From: Rhodoferax sp. | Lineage (GTDB): Bacteria > Pseudomonadota > Gammaproteobacteria > Burkholderiales > Burkholderiaceae_C | Direction of reading: 5' to 3' | DNA: 53,267 bases | NCBI RefSeq assembly: GCF_030646845.1 | Contig: NZ_JAUSLE010000017.1 | Span: forward strand, 1-53,267 | Part shown: in pieces, positions 8,803 through 17,654 of the stretch | How the letters are laid out: every line of letters begins with the position of its first letter | Position numbering within the stretch: the stretch's first letter is position 1 | Notes under the pieces: generated by a model | Databases searched by the model: none | What the model was told of the DNA's origin: nothing | Seen by the model: only the letters and a program-made list of their open reading frames with translations | Program-made: the position numbers and the translations under genes

Positions 8803-9374
8803 ACGTCTTGATCCTCCAGTCCACGGGATGCTTCGTCGATCAACTGGTGCAGGTTTCGCTGCACAGTCTTCTCGCCTTGCGCTGCCACGTCGACGAGGTG
8901 GCGAAGGGGCTCGTCGAGCTTTCCGGCAAGGTTGCGCACCCGCGTCAGCGGATCGATTGCCGCGCCATCGACTTGGGGCAGCGTCAGTGGCAAGAGCACG
9001 GCGAGCCAGTTGTGAACAACTATGTCGGCCCCTGTGCCAGTCACACTACCGATCGGTAGGACTCTGCAAACCTTGCCCAGATATTCCAGTGTCGAGGGCT
9101 TCGGCCGCGGCCCCGCGAGTACGAGAGTGAGCGAGCGCCTAGACCGGCTGACGTCAAGGGCACGCGCCACACCACTCATCTTGCGGGTGAGGAGCGCTTC
9201 GTCCTCGCTGGCAGTGTCAGCCACGAGGATCAGCTCGGTCGAGCTCTTCTGGTGGACAAAGGCCGCCGGAAAGTCGAGCTTCAGGCCGCCGAGGAGTAGT
9301 GATTGGGGTAGTCGCAGATACCCGGCGCCCTCCAGTGCGGATGTAACGCGGCCCACGGGTGTCGAGTCGGTCAT
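8799..9374 (-). CDS. Small middle component of SIR2/ABC ATPase operon, unknown function
   Basis: The 191-residue protein has no motif I can name. Its N-terminal half looks alpha/beta (LILVADTASE, SLTLVLAG), which could be a nuclease-like or Rossmann-like core without obvious catalytic residues. Its C-terminal part is helical. It overlaps the SIR2 gene upstream and the ABC ATPase gene downstream by ATGA at both ends, so all three proteins are probably made in fixed ratio. Its position between an effector and an ABC ATPase matches the middle component (MC) of ABC-3C systems, thought to bridge ATPase and effector. Assignment is by context only. Confidence 0.7.
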   Translation of the reverse strand: MTDSTPVGRVTSALEGAGYLRLPQSLLLGGLKLDFPAAFVHQKSSTELILVADTASEDEALLTRKMSGVARALDVSRSRRSLTLVLAGPRPKPSTLEYLGKVCRVLPIGSVTGTGADIVVHNWLAVLLPLTLPQVDGAAIDPLTRVRNLAGKLDEPLRHLVDVAAQGEKTVQRNLHQLIDEASRGLEDQDV

Positions 9375-11101
9375 ATAGCCAGCTCCTGTCTGAAATTCGT
9401 GTACAGCTGATCAAAGGTAGTGCATCCGTTCAGAAGAGGCCCAATGCTGACCTCGCGTGTCAACGGAGCGCCGGTCCTGCCAAATGAGCCGAGGGGTGAC
9501 CTTGGCATCGGCAGAGCGAGCTCTTTTGCCTGGATCAAGATCGGTGCCTCGGACTCGTCGAGTTCCCCGCACGCCACCAATAGCGCTGCGTTGAACGCAT
9601 TCGCAGTGACGTACACCTTGGTTTTGGCCGTTCCCGGCAGGTTACTTATGACAGCAAGTACGCCGGAGCCAGTTGTGACTGGCTCGGCCTCCACCGTCCA
9701 ATCACCACGCGCAACGCCCGCGCCAAGTAACCCCAGCGTGATCGCAGCCTCGCGCAACCCTGAGGTATCCAGGTCGGGGTTTCCCGCCATGCCCGGAATC
9801 GCGTCTTGCGAGATGGGCATGTATTTCAAGTTGGGCTGTGTGACCTGGCCTGCTCGTAGTAACTGGGAAGATCTCGCACACGTTTGGAGCAGCCCACCGA
9901 CAAAGGCAACAGACGTCTGCGCCGCAGTGCCCAGGTCGTTGCGCAACCTGGTGACGCCGTCGACCAGCGGTTGGCGCTCTGCCGCAGGAAAAGGCCCCGG
10001 CATCATGCTGATTAATGCGGCCAGCTTTCTTGCGAGGACATCCAGCAGTAAGGCCGTGAGCAGCGGTTTGGCATAGGCCTGGATCCGTGCGGCTTCGCAG
10101 ACCGCTTGGAAGTTCGCGGGGTTGACCTGGGCGCCATACACATTCTCCAAAAGGGACTGCTGGTCCAGCCCGAGTTCGTCCTCGGAAAACACGAATCCGG
10201 GCGGTGCGGCTGCGAGGTTCCATGGACTTTGTTCGGCGGCCGTTTGGAAGACGTGCTGAATGTTCCCATCTTGGGCCGACAAGCCGAGCATGAACGTGGG
10301 TTTCTGAGTAATCAACGCGAGTAACGCGGTTACCAACGGCTGGTTGCCGGCTTTGCCGCACCAGCCATTCACCTGAGCATGACGGGCGACCAGCCATTCG
10401 CGATATTCCGCTTCGTTGGCCGCGGCCTTCACGGCGCAACCATGGAATTTGATGAGACGGGTACGGCCTCGCGGTAGCTGTACGTCATTCGGCCTGGCTA
10501 CGACTGTCGGGGCGAGTGCGGCGTTGCCGTCGGTCAAACTGGCGACGGCACGCTCCACCAGAGGATCCCAGTTCGCTGACACCATTTCCGTAGCTACGCC
10601 TTCCAGGCTGAGGGCGGCGAGGCACAGATGTTCGACATCCGGCCGTAGGGCACCGCCGCCATATGTTTCGCACACATTGACAGCGTCCCAGAGCAGGTAG
10701 TCGAACGGTTCGGTCCCCACACGGATCGCTAGGAGTCGCGCATAGTTGGTGACCAGCGTGCCGACGATCGCATCACGCTTTTCCTGAGGCCACATATCAA
10801 AAGCGACGTTCAAGTCTAGCGCCGCACACTGCGCGGCGTTGAGGCCGGCAAGCCTGAGCACTTCGTTCATCGCGCGATTGAACTTGCAGGCTGGATCGGC
10901 CGGATCAATGTGCACACGAATGAACTCGATGACCTTGGCAATGACGCCCCAGAGGCCGGGAACTACGCCCAGCGAAATGCCTGAACCCAGCCAGAAGGCG
11001 TACCGGCCCTCCGCCATGCCCTGGGCAAAGGCCTGGAATGAGTTGTCGAGCAAGTCCAGCGTAGTGCGGACCGAAATTGCCGCCGCAGGTGGTGGTGACA
11101 T
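9371..11101 (-). CDS. SIR2-like domain protein, predicted NAD-consuming effector
   Basis: The first 300 of 576 residues carry the marks of the SIR2-like fold of bacterial defence proteins: a nucleotide-binding loop LGSGIS at 38-43, SANWDP with Asn177 and Asp179 (equivalent to the TTNYD motif), His220 in IKFHGC (the KLHG catalytic histidine), and GLSAQDGNIQ at 273-282. In Thoeris, DSR and short-Argonaute systems such domains degrade NAD+ to stop infected cells. The C-terminal 270 residues are unassigned and probably sense or oligomerise. A strong AGGGAGAGGA precedes the ATG at 11101. It is the first gene of the operon with the middle protein and the ABC ATPase. NADase activity is inferred, not shown. 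Confidence 0.85.
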   Translation of the reverse strand: MSPPPAAAISVRTTLDLLDNSFQAFAQGMAEGRYAFWLGSGISLGVVPGLWGVIAKVIEFIRVHIDPADPACKFNRAMNEVLRLAGLNAAQCAALDLNVAFDMWPQEKRDAIVGTLVTNYARLLAIRVGTEPFDYLLWDAVNVCETYGGGALRPDVEHLCLAALSLEGVATEMVSANWDPLVERAVASLTDGNAALAPTVVARPNDVQLPRGRTRLIKFHGCAVKAAANEAEYREWLVARHAQVNGWCGKAGNQPLVTALLALITQKPTFMLGLSAQDGNIQHVFQTAAEQSPWNLAAAPPGFVFSEDELGLDQQSLLENVYGAQVNPANFQAVCEAARIQAYAKPLLTALLLDVLARKLAALISMMPGPFPAAERQPLVDGVTRLRNDLGTAAQTSVAFVGGLLQTCARSSQLLRAGQVTQPNLKYMPISQDAIPGMAGNPDLDTSGLREAAITLGLLGAGVARGDWTVEAEPVTTGSGVLAVISNLPGTAKTKVYVTANAFNAALLVACGELDESEAPILIQAKELALPMPRSPLGSFGRTGAPLTREVSIGPLLNGCTTFDQLYTNFRQELAI

Positions 11102-11537
11102 GTCCTCTCCCTGTTCTAGTTTTTCGCCCCCAATGATAGTGGGCCTGGGCGTGTGCGCTTAATTCAAGTCTGCACAACGTGAAGTGGGATGCCATGCAGG
11201 CCGGTTGGACCGACGTATTACCGATTACTCCACTTATCTGCTGGCCTACTTCATTTCCGGGGCATGCTCAACTTCGGCGCATCTAAGCAGGTCTTTCGAC
11301 GCTTGACTTTCTGACAGACCTAACATCCCATTGGCGTATGGCCGTCTACGCCGACTTCCCCGCAGCACTTAACGGTCTGTTTGCTGCCAAAGAGGTTTTT
11401 GCAGCCAGAGCCATTGCGCACGCTGCTTGATGGATTGTTACGAGATTGCCGCCTAGAAACCATAGCCCAGATATGTGTTGAGATTCCAGAGAAGCTGTAG
11501 TGCCCCAGCCCAGTACGCACTCGCGTCCTGGGCTGGC
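11102..11537. other. Intergenic region between integrase and SIR2 operon, no gene seen
   Basis: The 436 bases contain only short frames without recognisable protein features. The leftward SIR2 operon promoter is expected here, but no convincing -35/-10 pair with normal spacing was found. An inverted repeat follows the integrase stop codon (see 11505-11536). Confidence 0.4.
11505..11536 (-). terminator. Inverted repeat directly after integrase stop
   Basis: CCAGCCCAG (11505-11513) and CTGGGCTGG (11528-11536) form a perfect 9-bp stem with a 14-base loop, one base beyond the integrase stop codon. The position suits a terminator for the leftward integrase transcript, but no T-run follows on that strand. 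Confidence 0.4.
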
Positions 11538-12878
11538 TTACGCTACAACTTCATCATGCTCAACCAATAACTCGGCGGTTGCCATCCCTTCCGGCATGGA
11601 GCACACACACGCCAGCAGATGCCGCTCCAAATTGGTCAACGCCTCCAACAACTGATCCTGAGTCGGTGGCGCATAGGAAAGCGTCATGGAACTGTTCATT
11701 GAATGCTTCATGAGATGCGAAATCGTGAAGGCATGCACATTCAACAACGTCATTGCAGTGGTGAACGTGCGCCGCAGATCATGCATGGCCCAATGCTCAC
11801 CGCACTCTGCTCTAACCAGCTTGATGTGGTACTGCGGCGGGCACACCACGTGCCCCTTAGCCGAGTCTGCGTAGCCGAACACGAAGTCGTTAATTTTCTC
11901 CTTGAGCCGACGCTGCAGAATAACGCGAGCCAGTGGAGCTATCGGAAAGGTGTAGTCCTGCCCATTCTTGGTGTTGCGAAACACCATGCTGTCCTTCTTC
12001 AGGTCCACGTCCGACCAGCGTAGCGTCGCCGACTCGATAGAACGGCTACCCGTGATGAGTGAAAACAGGATGTAGTCACCCACCACCGACGGCTCCAGCG
12101 CTTCGCAGGCCTGCCACCACGTCACGAAGTACGGCTTGTTCGTGTCGAGGAAGCCGCTGCGGCGATTGATCCGGCTCCAACGCCGGGCAGTCTTGAGAAT
12201 GCCAACAGGGTTGACGAATCCGGATCGCGACAGTTGGTACTTGCTGATGGCATAGTTGTAAGCTGCCTGCAGGTACTTGAAGTGCTGGTTGGAAGTGCGC
12301 GTGATCGGTTGAGGATTTTTCGAAAGCCTGCGCTTGGGCACCATGCGAGAAACGATATCGAAACGAGCAAGCACATCGTCCTGGGTGATTTCCCGATAAG
12401 GTCGGTTGAGCCAGCTTGGAAGCTTCACCTTGAGCAGTTCAATCTTTTCAGCCGAGCGGCCATTCGGCTTGGTCTTGAATGCCTCCCCCTCCAGTGTCCC
12501 GAAATACCGCTTGGCCGATTCAATGCTCTTGGTGGTATTGGGACGGTGCTCGACTTCCTTGGTGTATTCATCGAACAGTTCTTCCAGGCTAGCGTTGCTG
12601 GCGCCTCGGTTCCGTTCCGTGTAGGGGTCCTTGCCGTCGAGAAGTTGAGCCTTCACCCGCAAGGCGCCCTTGCGAGCCTGATCCACGGTCATCGGCCCAT
12701 ACTCACCGATCTTGCGTTTCAGCACTTTCCGGCCAACACGCATCTGCAAGTAGAAGACCTTCTTGGACAAAGAGACGCGCAGACCAAACCCGGTCAACTC
12801 ATCATCCATGTAGAAGGTCTGGGACTCGCCCGGCATCGGTGCGATGGATTTGACGAAGGACTGCGTCAGCTTAGGCAT
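11538..12878 (-). CDS. int: P4-type tyrosine recombinase/integrase
   Basis: The 446-residue enzyme has an N-terminal arm-binding domain of the DUF4102 type (GFGLRVS... KRKIGEYGPM), a SAM-like core-binding domain, and a C-terminal catalytic domain. The catalytic residues are in place: Arg279 (TGSRSIES), His366 and Arg369 (HDLRR), His392 (MKHS) and Tyr402 (LSYAPP). It would integrate and excise the island at the tRNA-Met gene next to it. I chose ATG 12878, which follows GGAG at 8 bases, over the longer frame from 12923, because the latter runs through the direct repeats. It looks intact, so the island may still be mobile. Confidence 0.9.
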   Translation of the reverse strand: MPKLTQSFVKSIAPMPGESQTFYMDDELTGFGLRVSLSKKVFYLQMRVGRKVLKRKIGEYGPMTVDQARKGALRVKAQLLDGKDPYTERNRGASNASLEELFDEYTKEVEHRPNTTKSIESAKRYFGTLEGEAFKTKPNGRSAEKIELLKVKLPSWLNRPYREITQDDVLARFDIVSRMVPKRRLSKNPQPITRTSNQHFKYLQAAYNYAISKYQLSRSGFVNPVGILKTARRWSRINRRSGFLDTNKPYFVTWWQACEALEPSVVGDYILFSLITGSRSIESATLRWSDVDLKKDSMVFRNTKNGQDYTFPIAPLARVILQRRLKEKINDFVFGYADSAKGHVVCPPQYHIKLVRAECGEHWAMHDLRRTFTTAMTLLNVHAFTISHLMKHSMNSSMTLSYAPPTQDQLLEALTNLERHLLACVCSMPEGMATAELLVEHDEVVA

Positions 12879-12889
12879 CTTGGGTTCTC

Positions 12890-12925
12890 CTAGGCTACAC
12901 ATAGCCAACTCTAGGCTACACATAG
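12890..12925. repeat. 15-bp direct repeats upstream of integrase
   Basis: CTAGGCTACACATAG occurs at 12890-12904 and again at 12911-12925, six bases apart, and a third partial copy (TAGGCTACA) starts at 12923. The centre-to-centre distance is 21 bp, two helical turns. They lie just upstream of the integrase ribosome binding site. They are good candidates for arm-type integrase sites, excisionase sites or an autorepression operator. Confidence 0.6.
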
Positions 12926-12988
12926 GCTACAAACGAGTGACAAAGGGATCGCAGCCCTTCCAAGTCCAGCACACCACAGCGTACTGAA

Positions 12989-13011
12989 AAGTCTTTTAAA
13001 ATCAAAGACTT
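12989..13011. repeat. Perfect inverted repeat between integrase and tRNA fragment
   Basis: AAGTCTTT and AAAGACTT form an 8-bp perfect inverted repeat around TAAAATC. It lies between the integrase and the half tRNA, where attachment-site protein-binding sequences are expected. Function is not known. Confidence 0.45.
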
Positions 13012-13040
13012 ACGCCAATAATAGAGAAATTCATGAGCAC

Positions 13041-13056
13041 TCGCAAGGGCTTGCGA
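13041..13056. repeat. Perfect inverted repeat near the att junction
   Basis: TCGCAAG-GG-CTTGCGA is a perfect 7-bp inverted repeat 18 bases from the tRNA junction. It may be a core-type or accessory recombination site. Confidence 0.4.
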
Positions 13057-13073
13057 AATGTCACTTTAAGATT

Positions 13074-13112
13074 TTATGAGTCCTCTGCTCTAACCAACTG
13101 AGCTAACGGCCC
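13074..13112 (-). tRNA. tRNA-Met(CAT), 5' half only, cut at the anticodon loop
   Basis: On the minus strand the sequence reads GGGCCGT (acceptor), TAGCTCAGTTGGTTAGAGCA (D arm), then GAGGA CTCATAA (5' anticodon stem and loop with CAT anticodon). After the loop the sequence becomes AATCTTAAAG and does not pair with the stem; no variable loop, T arm or acceptor 3' strand follows before the integrase. The gene is therefore interrupted at the anticodon loop, the commonest crossover site for tRNA-targeting tyrosine integrases. It lies 24 bp after the hrcA stop codon. The missing 3' half is probably at the other island end. Confidence 0.8.
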
Positions 13113-13136
13113 AACCGAACTACGGATTGTAAAGGC

Positions 13137-14141
13137 CTACTTGTGGTGGCTCAGGGCGTTGCTGACCAATTTCGACGTAATGTCCACAATCTGGATCATC
13201 CGGTCGTAGGGCATGCGCGTCGGGCCGATAACGCCCAGGGTACCGACCACCTGGCCATCCACCTCGTAAGGGGCGCTGACGATGGACAGGTCTTCGAATG
13301 GCACTACCTGGCTTTCACCGCCGATGAAAATACGCACACCCTCGGCCTGGCCTGCCACATCAAGCAAACGCATGAGTTGCGCCTTTTGCTCAAACAGCTC
13401 AAAAGCACGCCGCAGGTGACCCATGTCATTGGAAAAGTCGGTGACCGCCAGCAGGTTTCGCTCGCCTGAAATCACCACTTCGTCCTGGGTCTCCGAGATG
13501 GCGTCGGAGCTGACGGCCACTGCCGCTTGCATCAGGCTGGCGATTTCCGAACGGAGCGATTCAACTTCGTTTTTCAGCCGTTCACGAACCTGCTCAATAG
13601 CGAGCCCGACGTAGTTGCTGTTCAGATAATTGGCTGCCTCAACCAACTGCGCCTGGGAGTAGTCAACCTCTGTGAAAATCACGCGGTTTTGCACGTCACC
13701 TTCGGGCGTGACAATGATGACCAGCAGGCGCCGCTCGGACAGTCGCAAGAACTCAATATGGCGAAAAACGGAGGAGCGACGCGGCGCAATCACGACGCCC
13801 ACAAACTGGGACAGACTGGACAGCAGGTTGGCCGCGTTGGAGATTACTTTTTGCGGTTGATCCGGCGCCAGGCTGTGCGCCGCAAACTGCCCTTGCCGCA
13901 CCGTCAGCATGGTGTCGACAAACAGACGGTAGCCGCGCGCGGTCGGGATCCGTCCGGCCGAGGTGTGCGGGCTGGCAATCAGGCCGAGCTCTTCCAGATC
14001 GGACATGACGTTGCGGATGGTGGCGGGAGACAAATCCAGTCCTGACGCTTTAGAGAGCGTGCGCGAACCCACCGGCTGCCCATCGGCGATATAGCGCTCA
14101 ACCAGCGCTTTCAATAACAACTTGGCACGGTCATCCAGCAT
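13137..14141 (-). CDS. hrcA: Heat-inducible transcription repressor HrcA
   Basis: HrcA represses chaperone operons (groESL, dnaK) by binding CIRCE elements and is tuned by GroEL. The 334-residue protein has the N-terminal winged helix ([20 protein letters not shown]), the characteristic [17 protein letters not shown] linker and the long GAF-like C-terminal domain ending in [14 protein letters not shown]. Length is normal. The gene is divergent from nadK with only 28 bp between starts. I saw no CIRCE palindrome there. Downstream, 24 bp away, lies the broken tRNA-Met, so the island has inserted right after this gene. Confidence 0.95.
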   Translation of the reverse strand: MLDDRAKLLLKALVERYIADGQPVGSRTLSKASGLDLSPATIRNVMSDLEELGLIASPHTSAGRIPTARGYRLFVDTMLTVRQGQFAAHSLAPDQPQKVISNAANLLSSLSQFVGVVIAPRRSSVFRHIEFLRLSERRLLVIIVTPEGDVQNRVIFTEVDYSQAQLVEAANYLNSNYVGLAIEQVRERLKNEVESLRSEIASLMQAAVAVSSDAISETQDEVVISGERNLLAVTDFSNDMGHLRRAFELFEQKAQLMRLLDVAGQAEGVRIFIGGESQVVPFEDLSIVSAPYEVDGQVVGTLGVIGPTRMPYDRMIQIVDITSKLVSNALSHHK

Positions 14142-14169
14142 GAAGGCATTTTAGTGATGTAATTTGCGA

Positions 14170-15066
14170 ATGAAATCAATATTCCGGCATGTTGCACTGA
14201 TAGGCAAATACCAGACGGTGGCGTCGGGTGCCTCGGGGGCCTTCTCCCGCAACGCGCTGGAAGACATCGCCCATTTTTTGCATGCCCAGGGTTGCGAGGT
14301 GGTCTTTGAGCACGACACGGCACACAACATGGGGATTTCCGGCTATCCGGTGCTTAATGTTCCGGCGATTGGAGCGCAATGCGACCTTTGCCTGGTGGTC
14401 GGTGGCGATGGCACCATGCTGGGCATTGGCCGCCAGCTGGCGCATTTTGGGGTGCCGCTGATTGGCATCAACCAGGGACGGCTGGGTTTCATTACTGACA
14501 TCCCGTTTGACAGTTTCACATCCACCCTGGCCCCCATGCTGCGGGGTGACTATGAAGAGGACCATCGCAGCCTGATGCATGCCCGTGTCATGCGGGATGG
14601 TCACTGTGTATTTGACGCGCTGGCCATGAACGATGTGGTGGTCAATCGCGGCGCCACCTCGGGCATGGTCGAGTTGCGGGTCGAGGTGGATGGGCATTTT
14701 GTGGCGAACCAGCGTGCCGATGGCCTGATCATTGCCACGCCCACCGGCTCTACCGCTTATGCGCTGTCAGCCGGGGGGCCCTTGTTGCACCCGTCCATCC
14801 CGGGCTGGGTCCTCGTTCCTATTGCGCCGCATACCTTGTCAAATAGGCCGATTGTCCTCTCCAATGCTGCAGAGATTGCTATTGAAATAGTAGCAGGCCG
14901 GGACGCCAGCGCGAATTTCGACATGCAATCGCTGGCTTCGCTGCTGCACGGTGACCGCATAGTGGTAACGCGCTCGAAACACCATGTGCGCTTTTTGCAT
15001 CCCAAAGGCTGGTCTTACTTTGACACACTGCGCCAGAAACTGCACTGGAATGAAGGAGTGGCCTGA
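14170..15066 (+). CDS. nadK: NAD kinase
   Basis: NadK phosphorylates NAD+ to NADP+ in the cytoplasm. The 298-residue protein has the catalytic GGDGT motif at 78-82, [10 protein letters not shown], and the substrate-binding [15 protein letters not shown] segment. ATG 14170 is preferred to the TTG at 14164. Two bases separate its stop from the recN GTG start, so nadK-recN-rapZ probably form one operon. Codons for IAIEIVAG carry one of the 17-bp repeats (14878-14894). Confidence 0.95.
   Translation: MKSIFRHVALIGKYQTVASGASGAFSRNALEDIAHFLHAQGCEVVFEHDTAHNMGISGYPVLNVPAIGAQCDLCLVVGGDGTMLGIGRQLAHFGVPLIGINQGRLGFITDIPFDSFTSTLAPMLRGDYEEDHRSLMHARVMRDGHCVFDALAMNDVVVNRGATSGMVELRVEVDGHFVANQRADGLIIATPTGSTAYALSAGGPLLHPSIPGWVLVPIAPHTLSNRPIVLSNAAEIAIEIVAGRDASANFDMQSLASLLHGDRIVVTRSKHHVRFLHPKGWSYFDTLRQKLHWNEGVA
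14878..14894. repeat. 17-bp GCTAY-N7-RTAGC repeat, copy 1 (inside nadK)
   Basis: GCTATTGAAATAGTAGC; the reverse complement GCTACTATTTCAATAGC aligns base by base with the copy at 27387. It is AT-rich against a GC-rich gene and is read as part of IAIEIVAG. Confidence 0.6.
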
Positions 15067-15068
15067 CC

Positions 15069-16718
15069 GTGAGCTTGAAACGTATTGTCCTGCGCGATTT
15101 CGTCATCGTGAGCGAGCTTGATCTCGATCTGGCCGGTGGATTCACTGTTCTCACCGGTGAGACGGGGGCCGGCAAGTCGATTCTGATCGATGCGCTGCAA
15201 CTGGTCACTGGGGGTCGGGCTGATGTCGGTGTGATCCGTGAAGGCACCCAGCGAGCCGAAGTCGGCGCCGAGTTCGACACTACGACTGCTTTGGCAGCAT
15301 GGCTTGAAACTGCCGGATTTGACCCCGGCGACAGCCTTCTGCTGCGACGCACAGTCGACACCCTGGGCAAGAGTCGCGCCTGGATCAACGGCAGCCCCGC
15401 CACGGCCACCCAATTGCGCGAGATTGGCGAGCAACTGCTGGATATACACGGCCAGCACGCCTGGCAAAGTCTGACGCGACCGGACGCTGTCCGGGGCCTG
15501 CTGGACGCCTACGGCCACGTCTCGTCCGCGGCACTGGTGATGTTGTGGCAGCGCTGGCGCCAGGCTCAAAACGACCTGAGCCAAGCCCATGCGGCGCAAG
15601 AGTCACTGCAACGTGAGCGTGAACGCCTGGCATGGCAGATTGGTGAAGTTGAAAAGCTGGCGCCACTGGCCAACGAGTGGACCGAACTCAACACGGAGCA
15701 TGGCCGTCTGTCCAACGCGCAAGCCCTTATGGATGCCGCGCAGGGCGCCGCGCAGGCTTTGGATGACGATGATGGCGGCGCGCTGCGTGCGCTTCACAGC
15801 GCCTGCCAGACGCTACAACAACAGGAGCACCTTGAGCCCTATTTCAGAGAGCTGACCGAGGTTTTGTCTTCAAGTCTGGCGCAGGTGGAAGACACCGTTC
15901 ATTCTCTTCGCGCCTACCTGCGCAAGACCGAGCTTGACCCGCAACGCCTGGGTGAACTCGACGAGCGCATGGCCTTGTGGCTGTCACTGGCCAGACGCTA
16001 CAAACGAGCCCCGGCAGAGTTACCCGATTTGCTGGCCTCCTGGAAACAGGAACTCGACAAACTGAACGCTGCCGCTGATTTGGCAGGGCTGGAAGCGGCC
16101 CAGACGGCCGCGTTCGACGCTTACATGCGTGAGGCCAAGCTGTTGTCAAAGGCCCGCGTCAAAGCCGCCCCGCAACTGGCGAAAGCCATTACACAAGCCA
16201 TGCAGGGTCTGGGCATGCAAGGCGGCCAGTTCGAAGTAACGCTGCAGAAGTCTGCCCAACCCATGCAGAGCGGCCTGGAAGAGGTCGCCTTTCTGGTGGC
16301 GGGGCATGCCGGCAGCTCACCCAGACCGGTCAACAAGGTGGCATCCGGCGGAGAACTGTCTCGCATCGCGCTGGCCATCGCGGTGACAACCAGCCAGCTC
16401 GGCACCGCGCAGACGCTGATTTTTGACGAGGTCGACGCTGGCGTGGGGGGTGCGGTGGCCGAGACCGTAGGTCGCCTCATGAAGCAGTTGGGTGTTGACC
16501 GGCAGGTTCTCGCCGTCACGCACCTGCCGCAAGTAGCCGCCTGTGCCGACCATCATTTGGTGGTGGCGAAGCAATTGAAGGGGAGTTCGACCGTGAGCTC
16601 AGTCGTTGCAGTTCAGGGTGAGCAACGGGTGGCAGAAGTGGCACGCATGCTCGGTGGTGAGCGCCTCTCCGGCACCACGCTGGCCCACGCCAAGGAAATG
16701 CTGCAAGCGCGGGAATGA
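15069..16718 (+). CDS. recN: DNA repair protein RecN
   Basis: RecN is an SMC-like ATPase used in double-strand break repair. The 549-residue protein has Walker A GETGAGKS at 30-37, a central coiled coil, the signature [14 protein letters not shown] and Walker [13 protein letters not shown]. Length is typical. Start is GTG, two bases after nadK. Expression is often LexA-controlled, but I saw no clear SOS box in front of it, and it appears to depend on the nadK transcript. Confidence 0.95.
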   Translation: MSLKRIVLRDFVIVSELDLDLAGGFTVLTGETGAGKSILIDALQLVTGGRADVGVIREGTQRAEVGAEFDTTTALAAWLETAGFDPGDSLLLRRTVDTLGKSRAWINGSPATATQLREIGEQLLDIHGQHAWQSLTRPDAVRGLLDAYGHVSSAALVMLWQRWRQAQNDLSQAHAAQESLQRERERLAWQIGEVEKLAPLANEWTELNTEHGRLSNAQALMDAAQGAAQALDDDDGGALRALHSACQTLQQQEHLEPYFRELTEVLSSSLAQVEDTVHSLRAYLRKTELDPQRLGELDERMALWLSLARRYKRAPAELPDLLASWKQELDKLNAAADLAGLEAAQTAAFDAYMREAKLLSKARVKAAPQLAKAITQAMQGLGMQGGQFEVTLQKSAQPMQSGLEEVAFLVAGHAGSSPRPVNKVASGGELSRIALAIAVTTSQLGTAQTLIFDEVDAGVGGAVAETVGRLMKQLGVDRQVLAVTHLPQVAACADHHLVVAKQLKGSSTVSSVVAVQGEQRVAEVARMLGGERLSGTTLAHAKEMLQARE

Positions 16719-16722
16719 ATTG

Positions 16723-17613
16723 ATGAAAACGAAAACCCTCGATCTGCAGATCGTTCTGATTACAGGCATGTCGGGCTCCGGCAAGTCGGTGGTTCTGCGT
16801 GCACTGGAAGACGCCGGCTTCTTCTGTGTGGACAACCTGCCCCCCGAACTGCTTCAGCCCTTTGTGGCGCTGGAGAAAGCGCACAAGGCCAGCCGGGTGG
16901 CCATCGCGATGGATGTTCGCACCGCGACATCGCTCCCCCTGTTGCCGGAGCAGCTCTCGGCCTTGCGAAAGCAGGGCGTCATGATCAGGTCCCTGTTCCT
17001 TGATGCCTCGACCGAGACGCTGGTGCGACGGTATTCCGAGACGCGGCGCAAGCACCCACTGTCGCAATCCGACGCCGACCACTCGGTACAGGACCTGCGG
17101 CGTGCGCTGGTGGATGCCATCGAACTGGAACGCGTGTTGCTGGCGGACCTGCGCGAACAGGCCCATGTCATCGACACCAGCATCATGCGACCTTCGCAGT
17201 TGCAGAGCTACGTCAAATCACTGATTTCAACGCCCGGCGAGCAGATGACGCTGGTATTCGAATCGTTTGCCTTCAAACGCGGCGTTCCGGGCGACGCCGA
17301 CTATGTGTTCGATGTGCGCATGCTGCCCAACCCGCACTATGAGCCGGAGCTGCGCAATCTGACGGGTCAGGACGAACCCGTCGCGGCCTTCCTTAACCAG
17401 CAGCCGGATGTTGCTCAGATGCTGGGGCACATCGAGGAGTTTCTGAATCGCTGGCTGGATGCGCTGGCGCGGGATCACAGAAGCTACGTGACGGTCGCCA
17501 TTGGCTGCACCGGCGGACAACACCGCTCGGTCTACCTGGTGGAAGAGCTCGCCAAGCTTTTTGGAAACAAGTGGGTCACATTGAAGCGGCACCGGGAACT
17601 GGAGACCATTTGA
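16723..17613 (+). CDS. rapZ: RNase adapter protein RapZ
   Basis: RapZ is a nucleotide-binding protein that in enterobacteria guides RNase E to the GlmZ small RNA and so controls amino-sugar synthesis; in betaproteobacteria its target is less certain. The 296-residue protein has Walker A GMSGSGKS at 15-22, DNLPPELL, and the C-terminal domain with [16 protein letters not shown]. It starts 4 bp after recN, so the two are co-transcribed. It converges with mutY across 41 bp. Confidence 0.93.
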   Translation: MKTKTLDLQIVLITGMSGSGKSVVLRALEDAGFFCVDNLPPELLQPFVALEKAHKASRVAIAMDVRTATSLPLLPEQLSALRKQGVMIRSLFLDASTETLVRRYSETRRKHPLSQSDADHSVQDLRRALVDAIELERVLLADLREQAHVIDTSIMRPSQLQSYVKSLISTPGEQMTLVFESFAFKRGVPGDADYVFDVRMLPNPHYEPELRNLTGQDEPVAAFLNQQPDVAQMLGHIEEFLNRWLDALARDHRSYVTVAIGCTGGQHRSVYLVEELAKLFGNKWVTLKRHRELETI

Positions 17614-17654
17614 CCGGCATCATGATGACGATGGCGCCGCACCCGCCAACCCTG

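Larger units (their letters stand above)
1..13073. mobile_element. Probable genomic island integrated at tRNA-Met (left end outside window)
   Basis: Everything left of the half tRNA-Met gene is accessory: IS21 remnants, orphan genes, an AbiE pair, a SIR2/ABC ATPase operon and a tyrosine integrase. The integrase reads away from the tRNA fragment and starts about 195 bp from it, the usual place for an integrase at one end of a tRNA-targeted island. No tRNA 3' half or second attachment site was found in the first 11.5 kb, so the other boundary is probably outside the window. That all of this is a single element is an inference; several independent insertions are also possible. Confidence 0.6.

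Noticed and set aside
11320..11520. 66-codon minus-strand frame between integrase and SIR2 operon
   Set aside because: No ribosome binding site or recognisable composition; it reads like random DNA.
12924..13112. Group I intron in the tRNA-Met anticodon loop
   Set aside because: Group I introns at this site occur in proteobacterial tRNAs, but no tRNA 3' half is found within several hundred bases, and an integrase with att-like repeats is adjacent, so integration is the better explanation.
14142..14169. CIRCE element for HrcA autoregulation
   Set aside because: The 28-bp hrcA-nadK gap contains no TTAGCACTC-type inverted repeat.
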